DNA of 64,000 bases from Anagrus nilaparvatae (GCA_022575985.1 JAKSXM010000002.1:18897001-18961000); one strand, 5' to 3'; shown: positions 49,239 to 61,044, counted from the first letter of the stretch. The notes: a model not told the origin generated them from the sequence alone. Numbers and translations are program-made.

Positions 49239-52200
49239 TTATAAATCTATATCGTGATTCTTAAAATATTCTTCTGTCTTCTTGTCGAAAATTTCAATAA
49301 GGTCTGAATTCATAGCTTCTTTCCATTCACCGGTTTTTCCACTTCTCATAAAATTACCATCTCCTTGAAATATTTTGTATTTTTTATTAACTTCAACAGA
49401 AGCAAGATTAAATGCTTTATTTTTTTTCATAACATCAAAACTTAAATGATAACATAATTTATCGATTTCAGTTGAATTAAAATTTTTGCCTAAATATTTT
49501 GCTGCTTTATCAATTACTGAAGGTAAATTCTGAAAATAATAAAATTTTTTAGAAGTAACGAAGAAATAAAATTCGGGAAAAAACAGAAAAATAAATTTTA
49601 CATGTTTCATATCTTCGTATCTTATTACAAGTATGTTAGATTTATCTTTCATTTCCCAATATCCTAAAACATTCGTCCAAAATGGTGCATAACAAACTAA
49701 ATAAAAAAATGAAATAAATAAATAATTATATTTTTATTATTAAATGAATAAATAAATTACGTCTTTTAGATAAGAATAAACTGCAAAAATCATTAAAATT
49801 TCCATTGTAACCAACCAATAGTTTGGAATGATAATAATAAGATATGCAGGTATCCTTGACATTTCTAACTGTGTAAATTATTTTTGCCTTTTTTTCTCCA
49901 GTTCTTAATTGCTTTGGTAATAAATTAAATGGTAAATGAGTTAATATGAATCTTGGACTCGGCATATTTTTGGTGTAATCGATGCTATCCAATAAAAACT
50001 CAGGTACTTCTATTTCTGGTCTACGAGATAAAACTGCTGGGTAATTGTAAAGAACGGAAGCTCTAGAAAAAATATTTTGAAATAAAATTATGATTAATTT
50101 TTATTACTAAATCCTGATGCATTTATTTTTAAACGCATATTAATTTAATAAACTTTTCGCTTAGATAACACAGCTGCACAAAAAAAAAAAAGTTCTGTTC
50201 CTGTAGCTAGACCTACCTACAGGTAAGTTTTTTGATGTCCTAAAACCGAATCTGAAGTCAGAATTCAGCCTACACTAGAGTGGACCTATTTTTGGACTTT
50301 GTGGAAAAACTTTGCTCCCCGGGTTTTTTTGTGAAGTTTTAGTCATAAAAAGTTCCCAGTTCCAAGGATTTTGCTTTAGCCTTGCAAAAACACGTGCCTG
50401 TAACCACCTCAATTTTCCCATTTAAATAACATGGGAATTTTGAGTTTTTAGCTATACAAATTTTCACAAAAGCCAAAAAGCGTTTTAAAATGCTAATTTT
50501 TACTAGAAAACATACTTTTATGATATTTTTAATTAATTAAATCAAAATATATTTATTTTAATTTATTTATTGATCCTTCTTTTTACAACTTGTTTTTGTA
50601 TAATAATTAGACGACTAGTTTCAGGAATAAATTCCCATCATCAGGTCTGTATTATAATTAAACTAAATTTATTTAAAACATTTGAATATGATATTGTAAC
50701 TTTAGATTATGTCTGTATAGATTCACAATTATTTTATGACTAAATGAAAAAATTTTTTTTTTTTTTTGAATTTTTATTTTGTATACATATGAAGATTTTA
50801 TACTATGAAGATTTTTAATTTATTTCTAGTTTTATAATGTAATAAAGAATTTTAAAAATTTTAATAAGTGTTGGAAATCACATCTGTTTTTTCTAATGTG
50901 CAAGTGCTCCCTTGGAGGAAGTTAATATATAAAATATGTTTTTTGATTCGTTTTTTCTATTTCATTTCTTTTTATTTTTTATTTTTTATTTTTGCTTTTT
51001 CTTATTTTTTATTATATAATATGTTTTTTTATTATTTTATCAAATAAAACGTTTTTTTTATTTTGTAACTTATCATTAATTAATTTATTTGCATTTATTT
51101 GTGTATTTTTATAAATTTCAAATTCTTCTAGTGTATCCAAAATTTTACCTTTATTGCAAAAGTGTATCGGTTTTAAATTTTTATGTATATTGTTAATTTT
51201 GTCGTCTGTGTAGTCATGGTTATTATTAATTAAATGTAATCCGTACTTGGTATTTACTTTTTCTAATAGTTGTGTATTATTTATATTTTTTGTTTTTGGT
51301 ATATGGTCGTTAAACCTTTTTCTATATGTTGTAAAGACATACAAACCACCCTGCATTCATTCCAAAGGGAATTTGGGGGCTAGAAATGCAAATTTACTGA
51401 GTCCCAATTTCAGGGTTTTCAAAAAAAGTCAATTTTTATCATTATCTTTGAAAAGTAATATCTTAAAAATTAATTAAAGAAAAGAGACGAGTAAAAAATT
51501 TTTGGAAACTTGAAGCTTGTAAAAAATTATTAAGGCCTTTAAAACTCAATTTCATCAAAATTTACAATTTTGGTAGCAATTTAAATAAATTTAAAAATTG
51601 GTCATTTCGGGTCAAAAATTACCAGTAGGTTAATTGACTTTAGCGCTAAGAGAAACAGTGATTAAAATATACGGCTTACGTCGTTTGAAAGGTGACACTT
51701 ATACCAAAAAAAGTGAACCAACCAGAAGTGTTTTGGTTAATTTTTGAGGTTGTAGCTATTTATCGAAAATTACCGAAAAACCCTGTTTTATAAGATTGAG
51801 CAAACATGTAAATTTGCGTTTCTAGCCCCAAAATTCCCTTTAGAATGAATGCAGGGTGGTTTGTATGTCTTTACAACATATAAAAGTATGTTTTCCAGTA
51901 AAAATTAGCATTTTAAAACGCTTTTTGGCTTTTGTGAAAATTTGTATAGTTAAAAACTCAAAATTCCCATGTTATTTAAATGGGAAAATTGATGTGGTTA
52001 CAGGCACGTGTTTTTGCAAGGCTAAAGCAAAATCCTTGGAACTGGGAACTTTTTATGACCAAAACTTCACAAAAAAACCCGGGGAGCAAAGTTTTTCCAA
52101 AAAGTCCAAAAATAGGTCCACTCTAGCCTACACCCTCAGATTTTGCCCCAGCTACCCCCAACCACCCTCTAAACCGCCCAAAAAGCAAATATTTTACTAT

Positions 52201-55200
52201 GTCCTAAAGTTAAAAATAAAAGTACTTTAGTTACGTATTTTGATGTCCTAAAACCGGATCTGAAGTCAGGATTCAGCCTACACCCTCAGATTTTGCCCCA
52301 GCTACCCCCAGCCACCCTCTAAACCGCCCAAAAATCAAAAATTTTACTATGTCCAAAAGCTAAAAATAAAAGTACTTTAGTTACGTATTTTGGTGTCCTA
52401 AAACCGAATCTGAAGTCAGAGTTTAGCCTACACCCTCAGATTTTGCCCCAGCTACCCCCAACCACCCTCTAAACCGCCCCAAAAAGCAAATATTTTACTA
52501 TGTCCTAAAGTTAAAAATAAAAGTACTTTAGTTACGTATTTTGATGTCCTAAAACCGGATCTGAAGTCAGGATTCAGCCTACACCCTCAGATTTTGCCCC
52601 AGCTACCCCCAGCCACCCTCTAAAACGCCCAAAAATCAAAAATTTTACTATGTCCAAAAGTTAAAAATAAAAGTACTTTAGTTACGTACTTTGATGTCCT
52701 GAAACCGAATCTGAAGTCAGAGTTTAGCATACACCCTCAGATTTTGCCGCAGCTACCCCCAGCCACCCTCTAAACCACCCAAAAATCAAATATTTTACTA
52801 TGTCCTAAAGTTAAAAATAAAAGTACTTTAGTTACGTATTTTGATGTCCTAAAACCGGATCTGAAGTCAGGATTCAGCCTACACCCTCAGATTTTGCCCC
52901 AGCTACCCCCAGCCACCCTCTAAACCGCCCAAAAATCAAAAATTTTACTATGTCCAAAAGCTAAAAATAAAAGTACTTTAGTTACGTATTTTGATGTCCT
53001 AAAACCGAATCTGAAGTCAGAGTTTAGCATACACCCTCAGATTTTGCCGCAGCTACCCCCAGCCACCCTCTAAACCGCCCAAAAATCAAATATTTTACTA
53101 TGTCCTAAAGTTAAAAATAAAAGTACTTTAGTTACGTATTTTGATGTCCTAAAACCGGATCTGAAGTCAGGATTCAGCCTACACCCTCAGATTTTGCCCC
53201 AGATACCCCCAGCCACCCTCTCAACCGCCCTAGAGGGTGAATATTTTACTTTGTGCAAGTTATAAATTAAAGTATCTTAATTACGTTTTTTGATGTTCTA
53301 AAAACGAATTTTAAGTCAGAATTCATCCATCATCCATAGTTTTTGTCTCAGCTAGCCTAGTTACCCTCTAAAGTCCACCAGAGGAAGGTTAATTAATCGC
53401 TTTAGAATATTACAGTGATATCAGGATGGTGCTAAGAACTTTTGTTGGAAACAGTAAGCACCTACGAGCAAATATGATTACGTATGTTTCGTTACTTAAC
53501 CTTTCTCTGGTGGGTTTTAGAGGGTAACTAGGGTAGCTGGGACAAAAACTAAGGGTTATAAGTAAATTTTGACTTGAAATTCGTTTTTAGAACATCAAAA
53601 TACGTAACCAAGGTACTTTAATTTATAACTTTTGCACAAAGTAAAATATTCACCCTCTGGGACAGTTTAGAGGGTGATTGGGGTAGCTGGGGAAAAAACT
53701 AAGGGTGATAGGTAAATTCTTTGAGAGCTCTAGATCAAAAAATAGCAGCTTTTAAAAGATCATTTTTTACAAATTTCGAATTTCTTGCCAAGTCACGTGA
53801 CCAATCAAAAATCTGACCAAAAATTTGGATTTTGCGGGAAATTTTACCTAAGGTCATATCTTTTTATATAAAGTATTTAATTATTAATTTTCCTACACTT
53901 GTGTAGGATATATTATACCTTATTTATTTTATTTTTTTAATTTTAAAAAATTTTTATCATATGCAATTTTTATCTTACATGTGATTTATTTGGATAATTA
54001 ATTCAAAGTTCAATAACTTTTTCTTATATATTTTTCTTAAATTTATACATATTCTTTACAGCCATTAATATTTATATAAACATAATTTTATTGAATCATT
54101 TATAAAACAAGGTTAAATAAATATTTTTTGTTAGTACACATTAATAAAAATAATTTAAATAGATTATAAAAAGAGAAATTATTTGCTCGTTTTAATTAAT
54201 TTTTCACTGGTATAATTTTTGTTACTACGGGGTAATTCCATGGATAAATAGCAAAAAATGATACCCGAGGTCTCAAAAGTAATAAATTTGTTTTTTTTTC
54301 TCGATAAAACAACTTAAAAATAGATGATTCCCCAAATCTGAAGGTTTTATCTTATTTTTGAAGGGCGTTAAATTGTTTTAAAGTTCTTTGGTAAAGCTGC
54401 TTTCCTCAGCGACCATTTTCGAAAGTTCCATAAAAAAGCTCTACAAAAGGTTAAAAAGAGAAGAAATAAGTTTTCGATGTAAAATTTAATTAGGAACAGT
54501 CAGATTTTCAATGATTTCAGAATTTCAATGTACAGTCAGATTTTGCCCACTATGTGTTGATTCGCGGGAAAATTAAATTTTGTGCCCTAACTTTGAAATA
54601 TAGATTTATGGAGATTAGAAGTTAATTAAATTTTTTTTTTAATTTTACATTATTTAAGGAATTTAAGTAATCCTATCGCTTCAGAATTTTTAAGTTTTGC
54701 AAATATTTTAAATAAATTAGTAAAAATTTATTATCTTGTTTTTCTTTATATAATTATCTCCCTTGCTTATAAAGTTCGTATTATTGTATAGCGTACTATA
54801 TTTCGTAATTAAACGTAAGAATTTCGAAGAAAAAAATCTGTAGCAAATAAAAAAAAATAAATTGGTGTGATAAATATTTTACTCAAAAAATGGAAATCTT
54901 GATCCTAAAGTTTCCTTTGCTCCATCAAAGTCGAGTTCATTGGCAATACACCAAATCATTTCCGATGCCCAATTGGTTCCTGTAATATTTTTAAGAATTT
55001 ACACAAAAAAAGAGAAATAATTGACAATAAAGCGATTGCATTTGTTGGAAATTTGGTTTTTATGTACAATTTAAAATTGCATGAGTAAATATATTAGAAA
55101 CGTGAATTTTTTTAATTTAAAATATGAAAATCTTAGTACTTTCTTTCTTTTAAAAATGTAAAGTAATTAATTTTATTTTTATTAAAAACAGTTCTCTCTC

Positions 55201-55977
55201 TAGCTTATAAAACTTTTTAGAATATTTTTTTTTAATTATTTTTTTTGCAGTATGTGAAAAAATAAAATATCAGGCAAAGTGTACACGAACATTGCTAGTT
55301 TTTACATATTCGGAATACAAACTCAGAATTGTATCATAACTTTGTTCGTACAACCCCCCCCCCCCACCTGTTACAGGTTCCTTAAAAAAATCATGTTTCT
55401 ATTCTAATAAAGTTATTATGTAATCCCGAATTTGTGCAAGATCTATAGGTTTTTTACGATTTTTATTTTTCGTAATTTTCTTTAAAAAGTTATAAGGGTG
55501 AGGCTCCCAGAATTCCTTAAAACAAACGATGTTCTATTGCTAACAAGTTTATGATACAATCCTGAGTTTGTATTCCACAGGAAATGCAAAATTAAGTAGT
55601 TCTTATGTATTTTTTCCCATATTTCATATTTATCTAACAAACTGCAAAAAAATTAAAAAAAAAAAATCCGGTGGACAAAACAATTATCAAGAAAAAGAAG
55701 CAAAAATTAAAATTTTAAGAATGAAGTTTTAAAATTTTTTGAAAATTTCAAGATTTCTAAAATTAGTTTGAAAATTTTTACCTGTTTTAGAAAAACCGCA
55801 AAGCCAAACATCATCATCTCGAATTTCAAAGTTTTCAATAGCATTTGCAAAATCTTTGTAACGTTTTGGTAAACAAGTACCATTAAAAACAGCGTATCCA
55901 GTTCCTAAATCACTTTTGAATTGCTCATTTAAAAGCCTATCTAATTCAATTTCATCAGTAATTATTTTTGATGCCAT
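49239..55977 (-). CDS. Cytosolic sulfotransferase (SULT1-like), five exons
   Basis: Minus-strand exons 55977-55782, 54979-54883, 50062-49761, 49696-49602 and 49529-49239 join with canonical sites and consistent phases into 326 residues, a normal length for insect sulfotransferases. The phosphosulfate loop is CGFSKTGTNWASEMIW, residues 60-75 (usual form YPKSGTTW). The catalytic-type His is in FILTHLPF at about 140. The 3'-phosphate motif is RNVKDTCIS at 164-172, and the PAPS-contacting RSGKTGEWK is at about 292-300 (usual RKGxxGDWK). It would sulfonate a small hydroxylated substrate such as a phenol, steroid or xenobiotic, using PAPS in the cytosol. The substrate is not predictable. Intron 2 is about 4.8 kb and filled with repeats; the other introns are short. 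Confidence 0.93.
50609..50650 (-). ncRNA. Hammerhead ribozyme motif of a Penelope-like element
   Basis: The minus strand contains, in order, AGAC, the core CTGATGA, a stem II (GGGA/TTCC with a short AT loop), GAAAC, a tiny stem III (AC-TA-GT), then the cleavage-site triplet GTC and GTCT, which pairs with the leading AGAC as stem I. This is the minimal type-I hammerhead arrangement known from the long terminal repeats of Penelope-like retroelements. The base next to GAAA is T, giving a U-U mismatch at the foot of stem II; this could weaken or kill cleavage, and the very short stem III suggests activity only as a dimer. The retroelement fragment at 51012-51330 on the same strand supports the assignment. 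Confidence 0.6.
51012..51330 (-). pseudogene. Penelope-like element GIY-YIG-region C-terminal fragment
   Basis: The minus-strand frame reads RKRFNDHIPKTKN, then GLHLINNNHDYT, then CNKGKILDTLEEFEIYK. This pattern (K-RF-EHI, H-Y, KG--L-TLE-FEIYK) is the C-terminal part of GIY-YIG-type endonuclease domains in Penelope-like retroelements. The GIY-YIG core and reverse transcriptase are missing. The frame's first residues (MQGGLYVFTT) come from the adjoining inverted repeat and not from the element. The fragment ends before a hammerhead motif on the same strand (50609-50650), the order expected for the 3' end of such an element. It is decayed and cannot act. Confidence 0.6.
53241..53730. repeat. 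Diverged and inverted array monomers
   Basis: The array decays after 53240 (GATGTTCTAAAAACGAATTTTAAGTC near 53293). Past a centre near 53440 related sequence returns in the opposite orientation (GAGGGTAACTAGGGTAGCTGGG at 53520 and GAGGGTGATTGGGGTAGCTGGG at 53670). The array may therefore have originated inside a foldback element. Confidence 0.65.
53731..54882. other. Remainder of sulfotransferase intron 2
   Basis: AT-rich intron sequence with a possible decayed inverted-repeat element (TTTTGCGGGAAATTTTACC near 53830; TTCGCGGGAAAATTAAA near 54550). No exon seen. Confidence 0.4.
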
Positions 55978-56481
55978 AACGAATAAAAAATTGTTATTTT
56001 AACTTAATAAAAATTTTAAACACTTATAATTGAAATAAAAATATATTTAATAATAAAAAGTTCAAAAAAAGTTTATCGTCTATCAAGATATGTACGAAGA
56101 ATCTGTTTGTTAACAATGTATAAGCAAATTTAATTCTAATCGACAAAAAATTATCTTAATACTGCAATTATTTTTTTGCTTGTAAAGAAGCGGGAGAAAA
56201 TTTTTTTATCAGTAATTATTTTTTTATTAAAAAATTAGATTCTGTCAAGACTTTTCAAAATTATTTTTAAATATTTATTAGCTATAAAATTTAATGATTT
56301 CAAATAATTTATTAGTATAAGGCGTTTTAAAATAATTTTTTATATTTAAATTTATAAAGATACGTTTACCTAAGGCAATATATTGCTGCAAAGTGAGTGG
56401 AGCTAAAATACTGCGGGAAATATTTTTGAATTTTTTTAACAATATTGCTCATAGGTGCACTTGGGTTGATAATATCCTAAC
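55978..56481. other. Upstream flank of sulfotransferase gene
   Basis: This should hold the promoter of the minus-strand sulfotransferase. I find no convincing TATA or initiator element in the AT-rich background and no coding frame. Confidence 0.35.
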
Positions 56482-57213
56482 CTTATATATATAAATCTTT
56501 AATTATGTTTATATGTTTGTATGTCCGAACGCGATAAACGAGAAAACGATAAAAGCTACAGACATCGGGTTTACGGCAAAAGACGGCAAAAATTACGGGT
56601 CAAAACATAGGCTAGGTTTTATTTCGATTGATAACGACGAAAAATTTTTATGTTCAAAAAACTGAATTTCCAAAAAAAAAAATTTTATCAAATTTTAAAA
56701 AAAAACCAAAATATTTATATTTACTTTATATGTGTGAATGTACAAATGTATATATATATAGTGCTAAAATTTTTTTTTTGTTTGTAATTCTATCTTTGGT
56801 TTGTTTGTGTGATATTAAGTATTTATGTAACTATATGTAAAGTATTTCGATGTTAAAGTATGTGAGTGTTAAATTTATTCCTTTTGTCAATTTCTGTTAT
56901 TTTTTGGTACTTTATTGTAATTATCCACTATATATGTATACCTGTAAAAAACTTGTAAAAAAGTTACACAGTAAATAAATAAATAAATAAATATAAATAT
57001 AGTAATATTTATTATAAATATTATAAATATATTTACTTTATTATAAATAAATTTATATTTATTTTTGTAAATTTATATTTACAAAATAGTGTTTAGAGAG
57101 TTGAGTAACCTAAAACAACATATCTTTGGAAAAATCAAGTTGCAGGGGTCCAGGGGGGCGCAGCCCCCATGGCGGTTTCCGGGGCGAGCGAAGTAAGCCG
57201 GAGTCAGCTACTG
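56482..57213 (+). mobile_element. Non-autonomous Helitron-like element (candidate)
   Basis: The left end (TTATATATATAAATCTTTAA followed by ATGTCCGAACGCGATAAACG) and the right end resemble insect Helitrons. The right end has a GC-rich inverted motif GGGGGGCGCAGCCCCC, then CGGGGCGAGCGAAGTAAGCCGG, then GTCAGCTACT. The last matches the usual GAGCGAAGCGAGC...CAGCTAGT terminus except for the final bases. Helitrons have no target duplication, and none is seen. The interior lacks Rep/helicase. The 70-residue frame at 56628-56840 and the (AAAT)n run near 56975 are not genes. The exact 5' end is uncertain by some tens of bases. Confidence 0.55.
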
Positions 57214-57756
57214 TAATTTAAAAGTAATGTACACGGAAAAAAAATCCGCTTGTTGATTTTTCCTCTTGCCGTCAAACCAGTGAATGAAAATACATACAAC
57301 CGTTCTTAAAATAAAGAAAAAAAGTCCACGAGTGACATAGGCTATAGTTTTGCATCTCAGCTATTGTACTTTTGGAGATATTCAATTTTTACTATTTTTG
57401 GAAAAAATAAAATTTTTTGAAAATTTGATTAAAAAAAGAATTATCTTCTATAGGGTAGATGAACCAGTGAATGACCAATTTTGCGTTTTCTCAAGCTCTA
57501 GCGCTTTATTTTTTATTATAAATAAGATTTAAAAAAGATACATACTGTTAGTACTACTGTTTAAGGTCTAAAATATGACTAGCAATTGTAATTTTTTAAA
57601 TTACTCAACTAATTTTTAAATAATAAACATATTTCTTCAAAGCCGGAAAAATCACCAGTAATTGACCGGTTACTCCCAGCAAATGACCGCTGAGGAACCA
57701 GTAAATGACTATTTTTTAATACATGCTTTTAAATATCTTTTATGTATTTTAAGTAT
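57214..57756. other. Intergenic, no gene seen
   Basis: The phrase GTGAATGACCAATTTTGCG and its variants (CAGTAATTGACCGG, AGCAAATGACCGC, AGTAAATGACTA) recur four or five times, a loose internal repeat leading into the tandem array that follows. Confidence 0.35.
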
Positions 57757-58290
57757 TTGACCTTTACTATATTTTTCGGTTTTTTCTAATATGGTTGACC
57801 CAAAAACTCTAAAAATACCAAAAATTAAATTCCTTCATAAGATTTGGGTTTTCGGGTTCAATAGAAACGAATTTTAGAGGCTAATTTTCATATTTGATCT
57901 TTACCATATTTTTCGGTTTTCCAATACGGCGGACCCAAAAACTCTAAAAATACCTATAATTCAGATTTGGGGTTTTTAAGCTCAATAGAAACGAATTTTA
58001 GATGCAAATTTTCGTATTTGACCTTTAACATATTTTTCGGTTTTCTAATCTGTCGGACCCAAAAACTCTAAAAACACCAAAAATTAAATTCCTCTATAAA
58101 ATTTGGATTTTCATTCTCAATAGAAACAAATTTCAGATCAAAAATTTTAAAATTTGACTTTGCAAATATATTTCGGTTTTCCAATAAGGAGAACCTGAAA
58201 ACTAATAACACTAGAAAATCAATTTTCTTCATAAGATTTGGGTTTTTAAGCTCAATAAAAATGAAATTGAGTTGCAAATTTTGCAGAAAA
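57757..58290. repeat. Diverged ~130-bp tandem repeat, four copies
   Basis: ATATTTTTCGGTTTTC recurs at about 57769, 57907, 58029 and 58168, each followed by GGACCCAAAAACTCTAAAAA and then CAATAGAAACGAATTT, with spacing varying from about 122 to 139. The minus-strand frame through part of it (58068-58361) is a by-product. Confidence 0.7.
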
Positions 58291-58507
58291 TTTATTTTCG
58301 TTTGTTTTTGAAATTTTCGGGTCTGCCATATTGAAAAACCGAAAAATATGGTAAAGCTCAAACAATAAAAATTTACATCTAAAATTCGTTTTTATTAAGC
58401 TTGAAATCCCAAATCGTACGAAGGTAATATTTTTGGGTGTTAATAAGATGTGGTAAAGTTGGTAAAATGATTTTTACGAGTGAAAGATGTTTAAAAATTT
58501 TTTATTT

Positions 58508-58560
58508 TTAACGACGTTTCGATCGATTAAGATCCTTTTCAAGTCACATGTTTACAATTT
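58508..58560 (-). repeat. Degenerate hammerhead-like / Penelope terminal remnant
   Basis: The minus strand reads GACTTGAAAAGGATC, ATCGATC, GAAACGTCGTT. The order and the GAAAC-GTC part match a retroelement hammerhead, but the invariant core (CTGANGA) has become TTGAAAA, so it should be inactive. It may alternatively be an unrelated repeat with a chance resemblance. Confidence 0.3.
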
Positions 58561-58787
58561 ATATTACATATTGAGAATATTGATTCTCTTGGTCAATATT
58601 TTGTCAAAAATTAATAAATAAATAAATTTGTAGATATTTAAAAAGTATCCACAAGTCATATTATTAGAATATTTTTAATATTAATAAGTGTAAATTTTTA
58701 AAAACTAAAATATCACAGAAAAATACTGATGTGTAGGTAAATTTTGAACTTAAATATAAATAAATTATAATGAAATAATCTTAAAAA

Positions 58788-59049
58788 TTATAAATTTATA
58801 AAATATGTATGATTGTTGTTTACAATCAACAGTTGATTGTAAGAAGAATAAGTTGATATGGTATTTAATATATAATATTTAGATACATTAGTGTTTAATT
58901 GCATTATTAATAAAGAATTTTCACAACTAATGATGTTATTTAAATCTTCAATCTTATTACACGTTAATTCATTACATAAAGACTCTCTAATCTCATCTTC
59001 ATCTATATCAATTAATTCAGCATAAAGGATGTGTTGTATCCTATTTTTT
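58788..59049 (-). pseudogene. Unrecognised open frame downstream of endonuclease remnant
   Basis: About 87 codons are open on the minus strand without an ATG at the start (IQHILYAELIDIDEDEIRES near its beginning), ending at TAA 58790-58788. Amino-acid composition is protein-like (acidic patch, Cys pair in LCNELTCNK). No domain is recognised. Its position directly behind the retrotransposon endonuclease fragment suggests transposon origin. Confidence 0.25.
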
Positions 59050-59091
59050 TAATTGAAGATTTTTTTTATTGTTTGTAAACAGTACAGTATG

Positions 59092-59619
59092 TCAGTATTT
59101 TAGCAATCCAAATGATGTCAATCCAATTTTCTGGTCATCTGAACCTGGTGGACGATGTGTAGTACCATGATTGACTAACTGGAGAAACAATCCACGATCA
59201 AAGTTTATAATAAAGCGTGAACCACTGTTTTTAACCATCAGATCTGAGTTAATGTCACCTACAATTACCTTATGACTGTTACGTGTGGGAAATCCCAAAA
59301 TATTTATTAAAAAGTCATAATTAGCATTAAAAGAGACATTGGGAGGTCTATAAACTACGCATATGAAAATAGAGGGATTTTATCCCATCCTATCTTGGGA
59401 AGCTTACCAAGTACTTCTGTATTAGATTTAGGAAGGGTTTTTGCCCTTGGGAAGTTAGGGATGTAAAGTATGGTCCCTCCTCCCCCAGTTTTTCTGTTCT
59501 GACGAATTATGCTATAACCATCGATATTAGCAATACGATCAACAATTTTGTCCCCGAATCGCATATCGGCAACGCCAAAAATGTCATATGTAGGATCATC
59601 AACAAGTATTTGTTTAAAT
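59092..59619 (-). pseudogene. Non-LTR retrotransposon endonuclease-domain remnant
   Basis: Minus-strand pieces in two frames: ILVDDPTYDIFGVADMRFGD, ANIDGYSIIRQNRKTGGGG, then after a frameshift HKVIVGDINSDLM and HGTTHRPPGSD. These follow the order of APE-type endonuclease blocks in jockey/CR1-like elements (FGVAET-L, DGY---R-DR---GGG, GDFN-D, T-----S--D). The reverse transcriptase is missing. It may or may not belong to the same family as the remnant at 28319-28934. Confidence 0.75.
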
Positions 59620-60998
59620 TAATTTATGTGGAGTTTCAGTGATGTTACATTCAAAAACCCAACCTTAAGTGAGTCAGGCTGCTTATCTCAGTCTAGTCAG
59701 TTGTTGTTAGAAATTTTAAACATGTCATTGTTGCATGTATTTATTACAAGTCGGGGTAATTTGGTGAAGGAAGCCGTTTTCTATACAGTATAAGTATATC
59801 CCGAATAGTAAATCAAAGAAGTGCTCCTGCACCTAACTACGCCATCTCGCTAAGAATTTGCCGCCCCTATGCCATGTATTTTTAAAACCAAGGTTTTTTA
59901 CCAATGCTTTTTAAAGATTCGAATCTTTTGTTCTCATTACACGAGAATATTCTCATTACACGAGAGTTTTATTTAGGAGTGTTAAAAAAATTAAAAGAAA
60001 CCGAGTCAGGAGAATTTATATTTTTATTTTAACTGGGAGCATTGATTAATTAAGATTACCGGAGTAGCTGGTCGATGAATATTTCTAATTTAAAAAATAT
60101 AAAAATTTAAAATCTTAGATAAAATTACCATATCCAATTGTAATATAAAATTCCACTAACACTAGCTACTAAGAGTAATTTTAAAAAAAGAATTTATTTA
60201 AAATGAAATTTAGAAAAGAAACAATAAAGTATATATTACAAAAAATATTAAAGCCTAGATGAAAATATAAAAATTTATAAATCCGTTTAGTTTAAAGTAA
60301 GTGTAAAAATTTTCTCATAAAATGCATTCAACGTTGTTTCAGATAGTAAAATTAAAAAAAAAAATAAAACAGTAAATTACACATTTAACAAAATATACAA
60401 AAGTAATAAAAATCTAACTGAACTATAAATTACAATTTTAACGGCCTAAAAAAACCCCATAAAACTTAAACTACATTTAATAAATATCCATTTTAAGATA
60501 TTTTAAATTTAAAAAAAAAATTAGACATACAAAAAACTGCTAATTATAAAACATATAATTTCAAATACAAAAATTTGTTAAAAGCGCGCAAGCTCTGTTA
60601 TTGATGAATACGTATGCATTAATAATAATGTGTGCCAAATTTCATTTAGCTTAAATAACATATTCTGATTGACAAGGTGAGCTATATATTCCATACGGCC
60701 ATGTCTTTTTTTCCAACTCTAAATATTAAAAATAGTAATCTTTCATTACTTCTGTCTCTCTCATTTTTCACATATAATTTTCAGCATGATTTAACTCTAT
60801 TTTATTTACGTCATTAATGGAAATCAATTGACCTTTATAATGCAACTTTCTTATGTTTTATTTAAAAAAAAAAAAGTTTTTCCTATATTTTTTATTAAAT
60901 AATCGATAAATTAATCTTATGTCATAATTTTCCCCTCTGTGAATAAAATGATTCGTAAATCTCAGCAGAAAAAAAATAATGTCGGTAGTGTTAAGTTT
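59620..60998. other. Intergenic, no gene seen
   Basis: AT-rich, with a short direct repeat near 59935-59965 (TCTCATTACACGAGA twice). No coding region supported. Confidence 0.4.
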
Positions 60999-61044
60999 AT
61001 TTATGTTTATTTAAAACTTATGAAGCTTTTTGAGCTTCCTGGCA

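Larger units (their letters stand above)
50276..52125. mobile_element. Inverted-repeat transposable element with 8-bp target duplication
   Basis: The termini TAGAGTGGACCTATTTTTGG and the inverted complement ending CCACTCTA bound about 240-base inverted arms (to about 50517 and from about 51886). The 8-base GCCTACAC is duplicated at 50268-50275 and 52126-52133, and it belongs to the tandem-array monomer, so the element jumped into the array. An 8-base duplication fits hAT-like or foldback elements. The interior holds a Penelope-like fragment (to about 51325) and a second inverted repeat (51326-51885, ends TATGTTGTAAAGACATAC and complement). No transposase was seen. Confidence 0.85.
50210..53240. 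repeat. 150-bp tandem array with 300-bp higher-order dimer, split by an insertion
   Basis: The monomer contains AAAGTACTTTAGTTACG, GATGTCCTAAAACC, TCTGAAGTCAG and CACCCTCAGATTTTGCCCCA. Two monomer types alternate (AAACCGGATCTG then AAACCGAATCTG), so the same type recurs at exactly 300 bases (GATGTCCT at 52242, 52542, 52842 and 53142). The bulk is 52126-53240; a partial monomer at 50210-50275 is separated from it by a transposable element. The units sit in intron 2 of the sulfotransferase gene. Adjacent dimers are nearly identical, indicating recent amplification or homogenisation by unequal exchange. Confidence 0.9.

Noticed and set aside
50210..53240. CRISPR-like array because of regular spacing
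   Set aside because: Units are contiguous 150-base monomers without unique spacers, in a eukaryotic intron.
58508..58560. A second active hammerhead ribozyme
   Set aside because: The invariant CTGANGA core is broken; kept only as a low-confidence degenerate remnant.
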